Assembly: GCA_965200375.1 (NCBI GenBank)
Contig: OZ241353.1
Coordinates: 1,922,001 to 1,986,000 of the forward strand
Length of the DNA: 64,000 bases
Reading direction: 5' to 3'
DNA from: VXYL01 sp965200375
GTDB lineage: Bacteria; Pseudomonadota; Gammaproteobacteria; Pseudomonadales; Azotimanducaceae
Under the pieces are notes generated by a model. That model saw only the letters and a program-made list of their open reading frames with translations. It ran no database searches and was not told where the DNA came from. Within the stretch, counting starts at the first letter, position 1. The number at the start of each line of letters is the position of its first letter. This document shows positions 7,514 through 18,200 of this stretch, piece by piece. A program made the translations under genes and the position numbers.

Positions 7514-9676
7514 ATGACGCCCGTCGCGCCGCCGGTGCGCGACATCGTGCTGCTCGGCGGCGGCCACGCCCATGTGCAGGTGCTGCGGTCCTTCGCCATG
7601 CGGCCCGAGCCGGGGCTGCGTCTCACGCTGGTGGCCCGGGAGCCGCACTCGCCCTACAGCGGCATGCTGCCGGGGCTGGTGGCGGGCTGCTACCGCTGGC
7701 GGGACATCCACATCGATCTGGCCCGTCTCGCCACGTTGGCAAAGGCCCGTTTCATAGCCGGGGAGGCCGTGGCAGTCGACGTCGGCGCGAGCCGCGTGGC
7801 GCTGCGGGATCGGCCGCCGCTGCGCTACGACACGCTCTCGATCAACACCGGCGGCGTACCGGCCGGCGCGCCGGCTTCCTCGTTCGTGACGCCGGTGAAG
7901 CCCATCGGCCGTTTCCTGCCCGTCTGGGAGCGGATCGCCGCGGACGAGTCGATTCGCCGCCTCGCCATCGTCGGCGGCGGTCCGGCCGGAGTCGAACTGG
8001 CGCTGGCCATAGTCCACAGCCTGCCGCGCATCGCTTGCGTGGTGATCGAGGCCGGGCCTCTGCTGGTGCCGGGCTTTGCGGCCGGCGCTCGACGGCGCTT
8101 GCTGGCGGCCCTGCGGAGCCGGGGCATCGAAGTGGCTTGCGACGCCGTGGTACGCACAGCTGCGGCCGGCGAGCTGGCAGCGGCGGACGGGCGGCGCTGG
8201 CAGGCCGACCACGTGCTCTGGGCAACCGGCGCCCGGGCGCCGGAGTGGCCGGCGGCCTCGGGCCTCGCCACGGATGCCACGGGGTGCATAGCGGTGTCCG
8301 CGACCTTGCAGTCGACGTCCCATCCAACCGTGTTCGCCGCCGGCGACATCGCCACGGTGGTGGGCGCCGAACGCCCGAAGTCCGGCGTCTACGCGGTGCG
8401 CCAAGGCCCGGTGCTTGCCGACAACCTGCGGCGGCATGCGCTTGCGCGGCCGCTGCGGCGCTATCGGCCCCAGCGGCGCGCGCTGGCCATCGTGGGACTG
8501 GCGAACGGGCGGGCGGTGGCCAGCCGCGGGCGCGCCCATCTGGCAGGGGTCTGGGTGTGGCGCTGGAAGCAGTGGCTGGATGGTCGCTTCATGCGCCGCT
8601 TCGCCGAGCTGCCGCCGATGCCGGCGCCAGCGCCGGCAGTCCCCCCGGCGCTGCGCCAGGACGCCCCGGAACCAATGCGCTGCGGCGGCTGCGGCGCCAA
8701 GCTGAGCGCAGATCTGTTGGCCCGCGTGTTGGCCCGGCTGGATGCCGGCGCCGGCGGCCAAGAGCGCCTGAGCCGCGTGGAGGACGCCGCGGTGGTGCAG
8801 GTGGCGGCCGGACCCCTCGCCATGAGCTGCGACGGCTTCCGCGCCATGATCGACGACGGCTACCGCTTCGGCCGCATCAGCGCCCACCACGCGCTGAACG
8901 ACCTGTTCGCCATGGGGGCGAAGCCGGCGTTCGCGCTGGCGCTGGCGACCGTGCCGGTGATGGCGGACGCCATGATGGAGGAGGATCTCTTCCAGATGAT
9001 GGCCGGGGCCTTGGCGGTCTTCAGGGAGCATGGCGTCGCCCTGGTGGGCGGCCACTCCGCCGAAGGCGCCGAGGCTGGCATCGCGTTCAGCGTCACCGGC
9101 ACGCTCGCCGAACCGCCGCTGGAGAAGGGCGGGCTCGCGGCCGGCGAGGCGCTGGTGCTCACCAAGCCGCTCGGCACCGGCGTGGTGCTGAGCGCAGCCA
9201 TGCAGGGCGGCGCCGAGGCCCGGGAAGTGCTGGCCGCAATAGACGCCATGGACGCTTCCAATGCCGGCGCGGCAGCTGTGCTGCGCCGATGTGGGGCCAA
9301 AGGGTGTACGGACGTGACCGGCTTCGGCCTGGCCGGCCACCTGACGGAGATGACCCGCGCCGCTGGCGTAGGCGTCCGGCTGCGCCTGGCAGCAGTGCCC
9401 CGCCTGCCCGGCGCGGAGCGCCTGCTGCGAGCGGGCTTCGCAAGTTCCTTGCAGCGCAGCAACGAACAGGCGCTGGCGGATTTCGCGGTCGCTGGCGCCG
9501 CCGCAGACGCTCCGGCGCTGCGCCTGCTCGCCGATCCCCAGACCGCCGGCGGCCTGCTCGCCGGCGTGCCGGCGGAAGCCGCCGAGAGGTGCGTAGCCGA
9601 GCTGCGGCGGTGCGGCTATCCGGCTGCGACGGCGATCGGCGCCGTCACGGCGGGGGAACTCGTTGCGGAGGGTTAG
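7514..9676 (+). CDS. selD: NADH dehydrogenase-like FAD oxidoreductase fused to selenide, water dikinase
   Basis: This encodes 720 residues in two domains. Residues 1 to about 375 are a pyridine nucleotide-disulfide oxidoreductase of the NDH-2 type (LLGGGHAHVQVL, then LAIVGGGPAGVELALAIV and HPTVFAAGDIA). From residue 388 it is a complete SelD: the active-site segment MRCGGCGAKLS holds Cys393 and Lys396 where some organisms carry selenocysteine, followed by DLFAMGAKP, VGGHS, TKPLGTGVVL, TDVTGFGLAGHL and DPQTAGGLL. SelD makes selenophosphate from selenide and ATP for tRNA-Sec and 2-selenouridine. The fused flavoprotein half may supply reduced selenium. The fusion is known in cyanobacteria and proteobacteria. 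No selA, selB or selU is in the window. Confidence 0.9.
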   Translation: MTPVAPPVRDIVLLGGGHAHVQVLRSFAMRPEPGLRLTLVAREPHSPYSGMLPGLVAGCYRWRDIHIDLARLATLAKARFIAGEAVAVDVGASRVALRDRPPLRYDTLSINTGGVPAGAPASSFVTPVKPIGRFLPVWERIAADESIRRLAIVGGGPAGVELALAIVHSLPRIACVVIEAGPLLVPGFAAGARRRLLAALRSRGIEVACDAVVRTAAAGELAAADGRRWQADHVLWATGARAPEWPAASGLATDATGCIAVSATLQSTSHPTVFAAGDIATVVGAERPKSGVYAVRQGPVLADNLRRHALARPLRRYRPQRRALAIVGLANGRAVASRGRAHLAGVWVWRWKQWLDGRFMRRFAELPPMPAPAPAVPPALRQDAPEPMRCGGCGAKLSADLLARVLARLDAGAGGQERLSRVEDAAVVQVAAGPLAMSCDGFRAMIDDGYRFGRISAHHALNDLFAMGAKPAFALALATVPVMADAMMEEDLFQMMAGALAVFREHGVALVGGHSAEGAEAGIAFSVTGTLAEPPLEKGGLAAGEALVLTKPLGTGVVLSAAMQGGAEAREVLAAIDAMDASNAGAAAVLRRCGAKGCTDVTGFGLAGHLTEMTRAAGVGVRLRLAAVPRLPGAERLLRAGFASSLQRSNEQALADFAVAGAAADAPALRLLADPQTAGGLLAGVPAEAAERCVAELRRCGYPAATAIGAVTAGELVAEG

Positions 9677-9802
9677 CGGGCCAACCCGATTGTGATGATG
9701 GATGAGCTGGCGGCACGGTGCCGATCTGGACCATCACTCCAATGCGGCTTGGTGCTAGCGCCGGGGTACGCCGCCTTCGCGGTACCGGGACGTCGCGCAC
9801 CC

Positions 9803-10901
9803 TCAACCATCGAAAAAGCCTGCCACCGCCGGGCGGAAGCGGTCCATGTCCACCAGGAAGGAGTCGTGGCCCTGGATGGAATCCAGCAGTCGGAAATCCA
9901 CCTGCGGCACGCTGGCCCGCAGACCCTCGGCCAGTTCCCGCTGCTGGTGCGGCGGAAACAGGAAGTCCGAGGCGACGCCTATCACCAGCGCTCGGCCGGC
10001 GGCTACGCGGGACAGCCCCTCCGCCACCGAGCCGCCGTGGTCGGCGATGTCGAACAGGTCCATGGCCCGGGAAAGGTAGAGATAGCAGTTGGCGTCGAAG
10101 ACGTCGATGAACTTGCCGGCGTGGAAGTCGAGATAGGACTCCACTTCGAAGTCGATGCCGAACTCGTTCGCTCCGTCGCTGTCGCCGGGGGCCATGTCGT
10201 CGGTGGCCCGTTCCCGCCCGAACCGCTGCGCCCACTCGCCGGCGGAGCGGTAGGTGATCATGCCGAGCTTGCGCGCCAGCCGCATCCCTTTGACCGGCGG
10301 CTCGTTCGGCGCATAGCGGCCGCCGCGCCAGGCCGGATCGCTGCGCACCAGCTCGCGCTGCAGGGACCGCAGCGCGATGGCGAAGGGCTCGCAGCGCGCC
10401 GCGGAGGAGATGAGCAGCAGGCCGTCGGCGCAGTCCGGAAACGCCGCCGCGAAGGCGAGCGCCGTCATGCCGCCCATGGAAGCCCCGACCACGGCATGGA
10501 GGCGCTTGATGCCGAGGTGGTCCAGGACGGCCTTGCCGCCCCGGGCGACGTCCTCGAGGGTCAGCACCGGGAACGCCGGGCCGTAGGGCTTGCCCGAAGC
10601 CGGGCTCCTGGCCGCCGGCCCCGTGGAACCGAAGCAGCTGCCGAGGGAGTTCACGCACACCACGAAGTAGCGCCGGGTGTCGATGGGCTTGTCCTGGCCC
10701 ACCATGTCCTCCCACCAGCCGGGGGACGGATCCGCCGGCGACGAAGCGGCATGCGCCGGCGGCGACAGACCCGTGAACAGCAGCACCGCGTTGTCGCCGC
10801 CGGGCGCCAGCCGGCCCCAGGTTTCGAAGGCGAAAACCGGCGCGTCCAGGCTGCCGTGCAGCATCGGGAAGCGGCCCTCGAAGGTCATGTAGCGGCGGGC
10901 G

Positions 10902-10909
<8 letters not shown>
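9803..10909 (-). CDS. MetX-like alpha/beta-hydrolase acyltransferase
   Basis: This is 368 residues from the ATG at 10909 (MPDARRYMTFEG), overlapping the 3' end of the aspartoacylase-like gene by 8 bases; a second ATG at 10888 is possible. The fold is MetX-like: NSLGSCFGSTGP, nucleophile elbow VVGASMGGMTAL near residue 145, then a catalytic Asp in GVASDFLFPP and the closing His in IQGHDSFL. MetX enzymes acylate homoserine, and some relatives acylate serine, feeding methionine or cysteine synthesis. The elbow reads GASMGG instead of the commoner GGSMGG, so the amino-acid substrate is uncertain. It is in one run with a GCS2 ligase and an M14 enzyme. Confidence 0.75.
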
Positions 10910-11843
<934 letters not shown>

Positions 11844-11910
11844 CGCGGCAGCAGTCGCTGGTCGCTGCTAGCGGCCGGTGGCGGTGGACGCCAACGGGCA
11901 CATCACAACG

Positions 11911-13335
11911 CTAGACCCGCCACTGATGCACCGGTTCGCCACTCTCCTGGGCGTCGACGTAGGCCCGAGTGAGGGCGCCCCAGTCCGGCCCGTGCTTCGC
12001 CACCCAGCGCCGCTGCCAGCGGGCGCCCGTCTGCCCCGACGCCACTCGCGCCGTGGCGGTGCCGATGTAGCGTTCCACTTCCTCGGCGGGAACGCCGATG
12101 CGCCCGAGGGCCTTGGCGGCCATGGGCAGCAGCTCCTCCTGCAGCAGTTCCCCGGCCCGTCGGCGTCGGCCCTCGGTCCATTGCAGCGAAGCATCGAGGC
12201 CATGCCGCGCCGCGGCGTAGAAGTTGCTCCTTGCGGTGTCGAACCCGAGGCGCGATTCGATGGGGGCGGGATCGTCCACCAGGGCCCGCACCATGCCTAG
12301 GAAGGCCGCGGCGTTGGCCACGCAGTCCAGGGTGGTGGGCCCCGCCGGCACCACCCGGTGCTCGATCCGAAGGTGCGGCTGGCCGTCGTAGTCGAAGCCG
12401 AGCAGCGGCCGGTTCCAGCGCCACACGGTGCCGTTCTGGAAGCGCACGTGGGCGTACTTGTGGGCCGGTTCGTCGGGCTGCACGAAGGGCAGCAGGATCG
12501 GGTGGTCGCGCTGGTTTTCGGCGAAGATCTCGAACAGCGACGCATTGGCGTAGCCGGTGCCGAAGATCACCCGGGACGGTGCCCGGGGGCCCACCGAGAC
12601 GGCCTGTTCGAACAGCGGAATGCGCGTCTCCTCCCACAGCGCCCGTCCGAACAGGAACGGCGAGTTCGCCGCCAGCGCCACCATCGGTGCCGAGGCCACC
12701 AGCGCCGCGTTGAAATCCCGTACCGCTCGTTCCGGCTTGCACTGCAGGTGGATCTGGAACGACGTCGCGGCGGCTTCGAGCATCACGTCGTCGTGGGCCA
12801 TGTCGAGGCCGCCGCTGCCGGCGCCGTCGATGCGGATGCGCAGCGGCGCGCCGTCGCGCAGCGCCAGGATGCGGTCGTTGAGCGCCTGGTAGCGCACCAT
12901 GTTCGACATGTAGCGGGAGTTCAGCAGGTCCGGGCGGATGGTGGGCAGGATGCCGATGGTCGCCAGGCGGCAGTTCAGCGCTTCGGCGCCGGCGCGGCAG
13001 GCGGTCCAGGTGGCGTCCAGCTCGTCGTGGATGCGCGAAAACGCCTTGCCGTTCAGCGCCGTCGGACTGCCGTTGAGTTCGACGTTGAAGGCCGCCAGCT
13101 CCGGCACCACCAACGGGTTGCCGATGGCCTCCAGCAGCCGCTCGTTGTTCGGATGGGGCTGGCCGTGGCCATCGACGATCCAGGCTTCGAGCTCGAAACC
13201 CACGATGTCGCCTCGGTGGCTGAACTCGTCGCCGGCGAAGAGATCCCCCACCAGCGCCGTCTCGGCGTCCAAGCGGCGCCGGAAGCGGCTGAAGTCCTCC
13301 GCCTGGAAGTGGCGGCGGGCGATTTCGTCCCCCAT
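11911..13335 (-). CDS. Glutamate-cysteine ligase family 2 (GCS2) carboxylate-amine ligase
   Basis: This encodes 474 residues from the ATG at 13335. IVGFELEAWIVD is the GCS2 N-terminal signature with the metal-binding Glu pair, followed by NVELNGSPTAL, SRYMSNMVRYQALNDRI and the late HLRIEHRVVPAGPTTLDCVAN. Enzymes of this group join an amine to a glutamate-like carboxylate with ATP; some make gamma-glutamylcysteine, others have unknown substrates. It heads a minus-strand run with an M14 deacylase and a MetX-like acyltransferase. Calling it gshA would go beyond the evidence because the partners are not glutathione genes. Confidence 0.8.
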   Translation of the reverse strand: MGDEIARRHFQAEDFSRFRRRLDAETALVGDLFAGDEFSHRGDIVGFELEAWIVDGHGQPHPNNERLLEAIGNPLVVPELAAFNVELNGSPTALNGKAFSRIHDELDATWTACRAGAEALNCRLATIGILPTIRPDLLNSRYMSNMVRYQALNDRILALRDGAPLRIRIDGAGSGGLDMAHDDVMLEAAATSFQIHLQCKPERAVRDFNAALVASAPMVALAANSPFLFGRALWEETRIPLFEQAVSVGPRAPSRVIFGTGYANASLFEIFAENQRDHPILLPFVQPDEPAHKYAHVRFQNGTVWRWNRPLLGFDYDGQPHLRIEHRVVPAGPTTLDCVANAAAFLGMVRALVDDPAPIESRLGFDTARSNFYAAARHGLDASLQWTEGRRRRAGELLQEELLPMAAKALGRIGVPAEEVERYIGTATARVASGQTGARWQRRWVAKHGPDWGALTRAYVDAQESGEPVHQWRV

Positions 13336-13413
13336 CGCGCCATCTTAACGCGACCGGCAGCCGCCGCTCGGCGGGACCTGCTATTGTCGGGGCGTTCCTT
13401 CAGGCGCGGTTCC

Positions 13414-13445
13414 GCGCGGCAGTGCGCCCGGCGCGGCAGTGCGCC
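13414..13445. repeat. Two tandem copies of a GC-rich hairpin motif
   Basis: The 15-mer GCGCGGCAGTGCGCC occurs at 13414-13428 and 13431-13445 (period 17). The second copy can fold as GGCGC-GGCAGT-GCGCC. It lies between the divergent GCS2 gene and the phosphatase gene, just outside the defence island, and could be a small REP-like element or leader hairpin. Confidence 0.6.
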
Positions 13446-13507
13446 GAAGCGCGGGCGGGTCCTCGCGGCGCGGGCGGGGGTGCCCACGTGAAGTTCCCGG
13501 AGAACCA

Positions 13508-15142
13508 ATGGCGTCCGATTCGTCTTCCCGCCGTCCACCGCCGCATACGCCCCAGGCTCGCCTGCCGAGCGGCGAGGCGATAGCCGCTCGGGGGCCGAAC
13601 ACGGCGTTGGAGCACGGCGTGCTCTGCCGCCAGCTATGGCTGCGCGGCGAAGCCGGTGCCATGCGGACCGAGGAACCACCGGCGGCCTGGAACGGCGAGG
13701 CGAGCTGGTGGCCGTCGCCGGCCGATCGCCGCGCCGCGCTGCTCTCCCTGCTGCCGGACTTGATGGCTTGGCTGCCGATTGGCCTCGATGCCGAGCGCAA
13801 ACTCCAAGTTGCGGACCGCATGCCGTTTCCGCAACAGTGGTACCGCGACGACATTCGGGACGACGTCGACCGCCCTTTCGTGGACGCCGTGTTCGTGGAC
13901 GACGCGGCGCACCTGCACTTGGTGGATGTGGCCGTGCTGGACGGCGGCGATGCCTTGCGCGCGTTCGGAGGCTGGCTCGGAGCGCTGAGGACCCGCGGCC
14001 TGGAACGGTACTGGCTGCACCGCGGCGACCCCGGCAGCCGCTTCAGCGCCGAACACTACAAGCTGTGCTGGCTGCGGCGCCAGGCGCCGCTGGCCAGCAT
14101 CTGCTCCTTGTTGGACTCCCGCGGGGACGAGATGCCGGACCGCACCGCGGCGGCGTTCTGGCACTGGGTGGGACGGCGTTGCGCGGCGTACTGGGACGGC
14201 AACCTGCCCTACGGACAGCGCACCACCCCGTACTCCATCTTGGTGACGGACGGCGCCCTGCCGCCGGACGATCGGCTGCTGGAGGAAGCACACCCCTACG
14301 GCAACGCTACGCTGGCTTGCGTGACCCCCTTCCATCTGGACGGGGACAACTGGCTGCGCGTGGACGTGCGCGGCTGGACCCGCGGCGCTCTTGCGGAGAG
14401 ACTGGCGCCGGTGCCGAAGCGCGTCTGCCGCATGGCCGGGGCAACGGACGTGGGACGGCAGCGAAGCGCCAACCAGGACGGCGTGCTCTGGAACGAGCAG
14501 GACGGCTGGGCCGCGGTGGCAGATGGCATGGGCGGACATCCCAAGGGCGACGTGGCCAGCGCCACGGCGCTGCGCGTGTTCGCGGACGCCATGGCGCAGT
14601 GGCCGGACGCGGATGCGCCCCACCGCCGGCGCACCGTGGCGCAGCGCCTGCGCCGGGCCGCCGCCGCAGCGCACGCGGAACTGTGGAAGGCGAACGAGAG
14701 CGCCGGCATCTATTCCCGCATGGGCACCACGCTGTCCGCGCTGCGGCTGCACGGAAACGAGGCGTCCTTCGTGCATGCCGGCGACAGCCGCATCTACGAG
14801 TTCGCGCCGGGCGGATCCTTCGACCGCCGGCCGGAGCTTCGCATGCTGACCGCCGATCACGGCGAAGGCGGCGGCCTGGATCGGGCCCTCGGCCTGTGGG
14901 AGCGGATCCCCTTCGACATGGATACCGTGTCCATCGAAAGCAACGCGCTCTACCTGCTGTGCAGCGACGGCCTGACGAACATGGTGAACGACGGGGAGAT
15001 CCTGCGCCTGTGCCAGAGCCACGGCGACGACCTGCCAGCCCTGGTGCAGGCGCTGATAGACGCGGCGAACGAAGCCGGGGGGCGGGACAACATCACGGTG
15101 TGCGTGGTGGAAGCGAACGAACGGCGGGAGGAGCAGACGTAG
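13508..15142 (+). CDS. PP2C-type protein phosphatase with a large unknown N-terminal domain
   Basis: This encodes 544 residues from the ATG at 13508. The C-terminal half, from about residue 309, is a full PP2C/PPM phosphatase: ATDVGRQRSANQDG, VADGMGGHPKGDVAS, MGTTLSAL, FVHAGDSRIYEF, LLCSDGLTNMV and GGRDNITVCVV, which supply the metal-binding Asp residues. The first 300 residues match no family I recognise; they are rich in Trp and acidic segments and may sense a partner. PP2C enzymes dephosphorylate Ser/Thr proteins. The gene ends 67 bases before drmD on the same strand, with a perfect palindrome between, so it looks like the leader gene of the DISARM cluster. It is not a named DISARM component, and no Ser/Thr kinase gene is visible. 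Confidence 0.85.
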   Translation: MASDSSSRRPPPHTPQARLPSGEAIAARGPNTALEHGVLCRQLWLRGEAGAMRTEEPPAAWNGEASWWPSPADRRAALLSLLPDLMAWLPIGLDAERKLQVADRMPFPQQWYRDDIRDDVDRPFVDAVFVDDAAHLHLVDVAVLDGGDALRAFGGWLGALRTRGLERYWLHRGDPGSRFSAEHYKLCWLRRQAPLASICSLLDSRGDEMPDRTAAAFWHWVGRRCAAYWDGNLPYGQRTTPYSILVTDGALPPDDRLLEEAHPYGNATLACVTPFHLDGDNWLRVDVRGWTRGALAERLAPVPKRVCRMAGATDVGRQRSANQDGVLWNEQDGWAAVADGMGGHPKGDVASATALRVFADAMAQWPDADAPHRRRTVAQRLRRAAAAAHAELWKANESAGIYSRMGTTLSALRLHGNEASFVHAGDSRIYEFAPGGSFDRRPELRMLTADHGEGGGLDRALGLWERIPFDMDTVSIESNALYLLCSDGLTNMVNDGEILRLCQSHGDDLPALVQALIDAANEAGGRDNITVCVVEANERREEQT

Positions 15143-15148
15143 GCGCGA

Positions 15149-15166
15149 CCGCGCGGTACCGCGCGG
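15149..15166. promoter_or_regulatory. Perfect 18-bp palindrome between phosphatase gene and drmD
   Basis: CCGCGCGGTACCGCGCGG is its own reverse complement and starts 7 bases after the phosphatase stop codon, 44 bases before the drmD ATG. It could be a dimeric repressor site or an RNA hairpin affecting read-through. No T-run follows, so an intrinsic terminator is not supported. Confidence 0.5.
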
Positions 15167-15209
15167 CACCGTGCGAGGCTCGCGCAAGGCGCCCTGTTCA
15201 GACGCCCCC

Positions 15210-18200
15210 ATGCCGGCAACCGACCCCTCTCCTGGCGCCGAGACGACGCCCGAACAGCCGCCCAAGGTCGGCGACTTGGTGCTGGTGCGCTCGCGGCAGT
15301 GGCTGGTGGAGGAGGTGGCCTTTCCTCCCGGAGGCGGCTCGCCCCAAGTTTCGCTCGCTTGCGCGGACGACGACGCCCAAGGCCAAGCGCTCACCGTGTT
15401 CTGGGATTGCGAGCTGGACCGGCGCATCCTCGAAGAGGAGGGCTGGGCCGATCTCGCCGGCAGGGGATTCGACTCGCCGCGCTACTTCGCCGCCTTCTTC
15501 AACACCCTGCGCTGGAACTGCGCGACAGCCACCGATCCCGCGCTTTTCCAAGCGCCGTTTCGCGCCGGCATCCAGCTGGACGCCTACCAGATGGAGCCGC
15601 TGCGCAAGGCGCTCCGGCTGCCCCGCGTGAACCTCTTCATCGCCGACGACACCGGCCTCGGCAAGACCATTGAAGCCGGCCTCGTCGCCCGGGAACTGCT
15701 GCTGCGCCGCAAGGCGAAGCGCATCGTCGTGGCCGCGCCGCCGTCCGTGCTGGAACAGTGGAAGACGGAACTCGAGGATCGGTTCGGCCTGCTGTTCGAG
15801 ATTCTCGACCGCGCCTACGTCTCGAGGATGCGCCGCGAGCGCGGCTTCGGCGTGAACCCGTGGCGCACGCACACGCGCTTTCTGGTGTCCCACAAGCTGC
15901 TGATCGAATCCGCCTACGCGGACCCGCTGCGCGAGTGGCTGGGCGATTTGCTGCCCGGCAGCCTCCTGATCCTGGACGAAGCCCACCACGCGGCGCCCTC
16001 TTCCGGCGGGCGCTACGGCATCGAGACGAAGATCACCCGCGCCGTGCGCGACTTGGGATCCCGCTTCGAGCATCGCCTGTTCCTCTCCGCCACGCCCCAC
16101 AACGGCCACTCGAACAGCTTCTCGACACTGCTGGAACTGTTGGACCCGTACCGCTTCACCCGCGGCGTGAAGGTGCGCGGCAAGCGCGACCTCGAAGACG
16201 TGATGGTGCGGCGTCTGAAGGAGGACATCCGCGACGTGCGCGGCGGCTTCCCGAAGCGCAACGTGGTGCGGCTTGCCATCGACGGCCTGCCGGAAGACGC
16301 GCCGGAACTGGCGCTCTCCCGCCTGCTGGACGAATACCGCCGCCTGCGGGAACGCCGCTTCGCCAATGCGCCGCCCAAGGCGCGCACCGCCGCCGGCCTC
16401 CTGGTGGTGGGTTTGCAGCAGCGCCTGCTCTCTTCCGTCGAGGCGTTCGCCCGCAGTCTGCGCGTTCATGCCCGGACGGTGCAGCGCCAGTGGCGGAAGG
16501 AACACGGAGATTCGACGCTCGGCCCCCACGACCAAGCGCTGTTCCTCCAAGCGCCCGATGCGGACGACGAGCGCGCCGAGTGGGACGAAGAGACGGCGGA
16601 AAGCGCCGAACAGGAGCAGGTGGAGGCGCTCTCGCTGGCTGCTGGCGGCGCTTCCGGCGGGAACGCGGCGGCCGGCAAGCTCTGGCAGCAGGAACAAGCC
16701 CTCATCGAGCGGATGAGCGCCATCGCCGAGGAAGCCCGCCACAAGCCGGACGCCAAGACGCGGCGTCTGATCGACTGGATACGCGCCAACCAAGTGCCGG
16801 ATCTGCCGCCGTTCGGCGAACGCCCGACCGGCCCGGTGCCTATTTGGAACGAACGCCGGGTGTTGATCTTCACCGAGAACCGCGAAGGCACCAAGCGCTA
16901 CCTCAAGCGCGTTCTGGAACAGGCCATCGAACACACCGAGGATGCGGACGAGCGCATCGCAGTCATCGACGGCCTGACCGGCGGCCCACGCCGCAAGGAC
17001 ATCCAGCGCCGCTTCAACGCCAGCCCGCACGCCGAGCCGCTGCGCATCCTCATCGCCACCGACGCCGCCCGGGAAGGCTTGAACTTCCAGGCCCGCTGCG
17101 CGGACCTCTTCCACTTCGACCTGCCGTGGAACCCCGGCCGCATCGAACAGCGCAACGGCCGCATCGACCGCAAGCTGCAACCGGCGGCCGAAGTGAACTG
17201 CCACTACTTCGCGCTGCCGCAGCGCGCGGAGGACCGCGTGCTGGAAGTGCTGGTGCGCAAGACGGCGACCATCAAGCGCGAACTCGGCAGCCTCGCCCAG
17301 GTGATCGACGACGACGTGGAGCGGCGCTTGCGCGGCGGCATTCGCCACGACCAGGCGGAGCCCCTGCGAGCCGCCATCGAACAGGCGGACTTGGCCGCCA
17401 GCGCCAAGCGCAGCGCCGCCGAAGAACTGGAGGACGCCCGCGAGCGGCGCGACGCGCTGGAAGCGCAGATCGAGCGTTGCCGCACGGTGCTCGACCGCTC
17501 GCGCAACTGGGCGAAGTTCAACGAAAAGGCGTTTCGGGACGCGCTCTCCTGTGCATTGGAACTGCTCGACGCGCCGCCACTGCGCCGCCGACAAGACGTG
17601 TCCCGCCGCACGATCTGGGAGTTCCCGGACTTGGAACGCCGCGCCCGCACCGACCAGAGCTGGACGGCGACCCTCGACTCCCTGCGCCGCCCGCGCAAGC
17701 TCGACGAAAAGCTCGCCGAATGGCGCAAGGACGCGCTGATCCGCCCGGTGGTGTTCAAGGATCCCCAGGAGTTCGCCGCCGACACCGTCCACCTGCACTT
17801 GGAACAGCGCGTCGCCCAGCGCCTCTTGGCGCGATTCCGCGCCCAGGGCTTCGTCTACAACGACCTCTCCCGCGCCTGCCTCGCGCAAAGCAGAGACTCC
17901 ATCCCCCGCGTGATTCTGCTCGGCCGCCTGGCGCTCTACGGCCAAGGCGCAGAGCGCCTGCACGAGGAACTGGTGCCGGTTACCGCCCGCTGGATCGAGC
18001 CCGGCCGCAGGGACGGCCCTCTCCGCGCCTACGCCCGCGACACCGAGACGCGCACTTTGGCCTTGCTGGACGAGTCGCTCAGCCGCCACGCCGAGCAGCC
18101 CGACGCGGTGGTGCGCGACCGCCTCTTGAACGCCGCGCCGGCCGACGTGGAAGCGCTGCGCCCGCAGCTAGAGCAACGCGCCCGGGCCTTGGCCGAAGAC

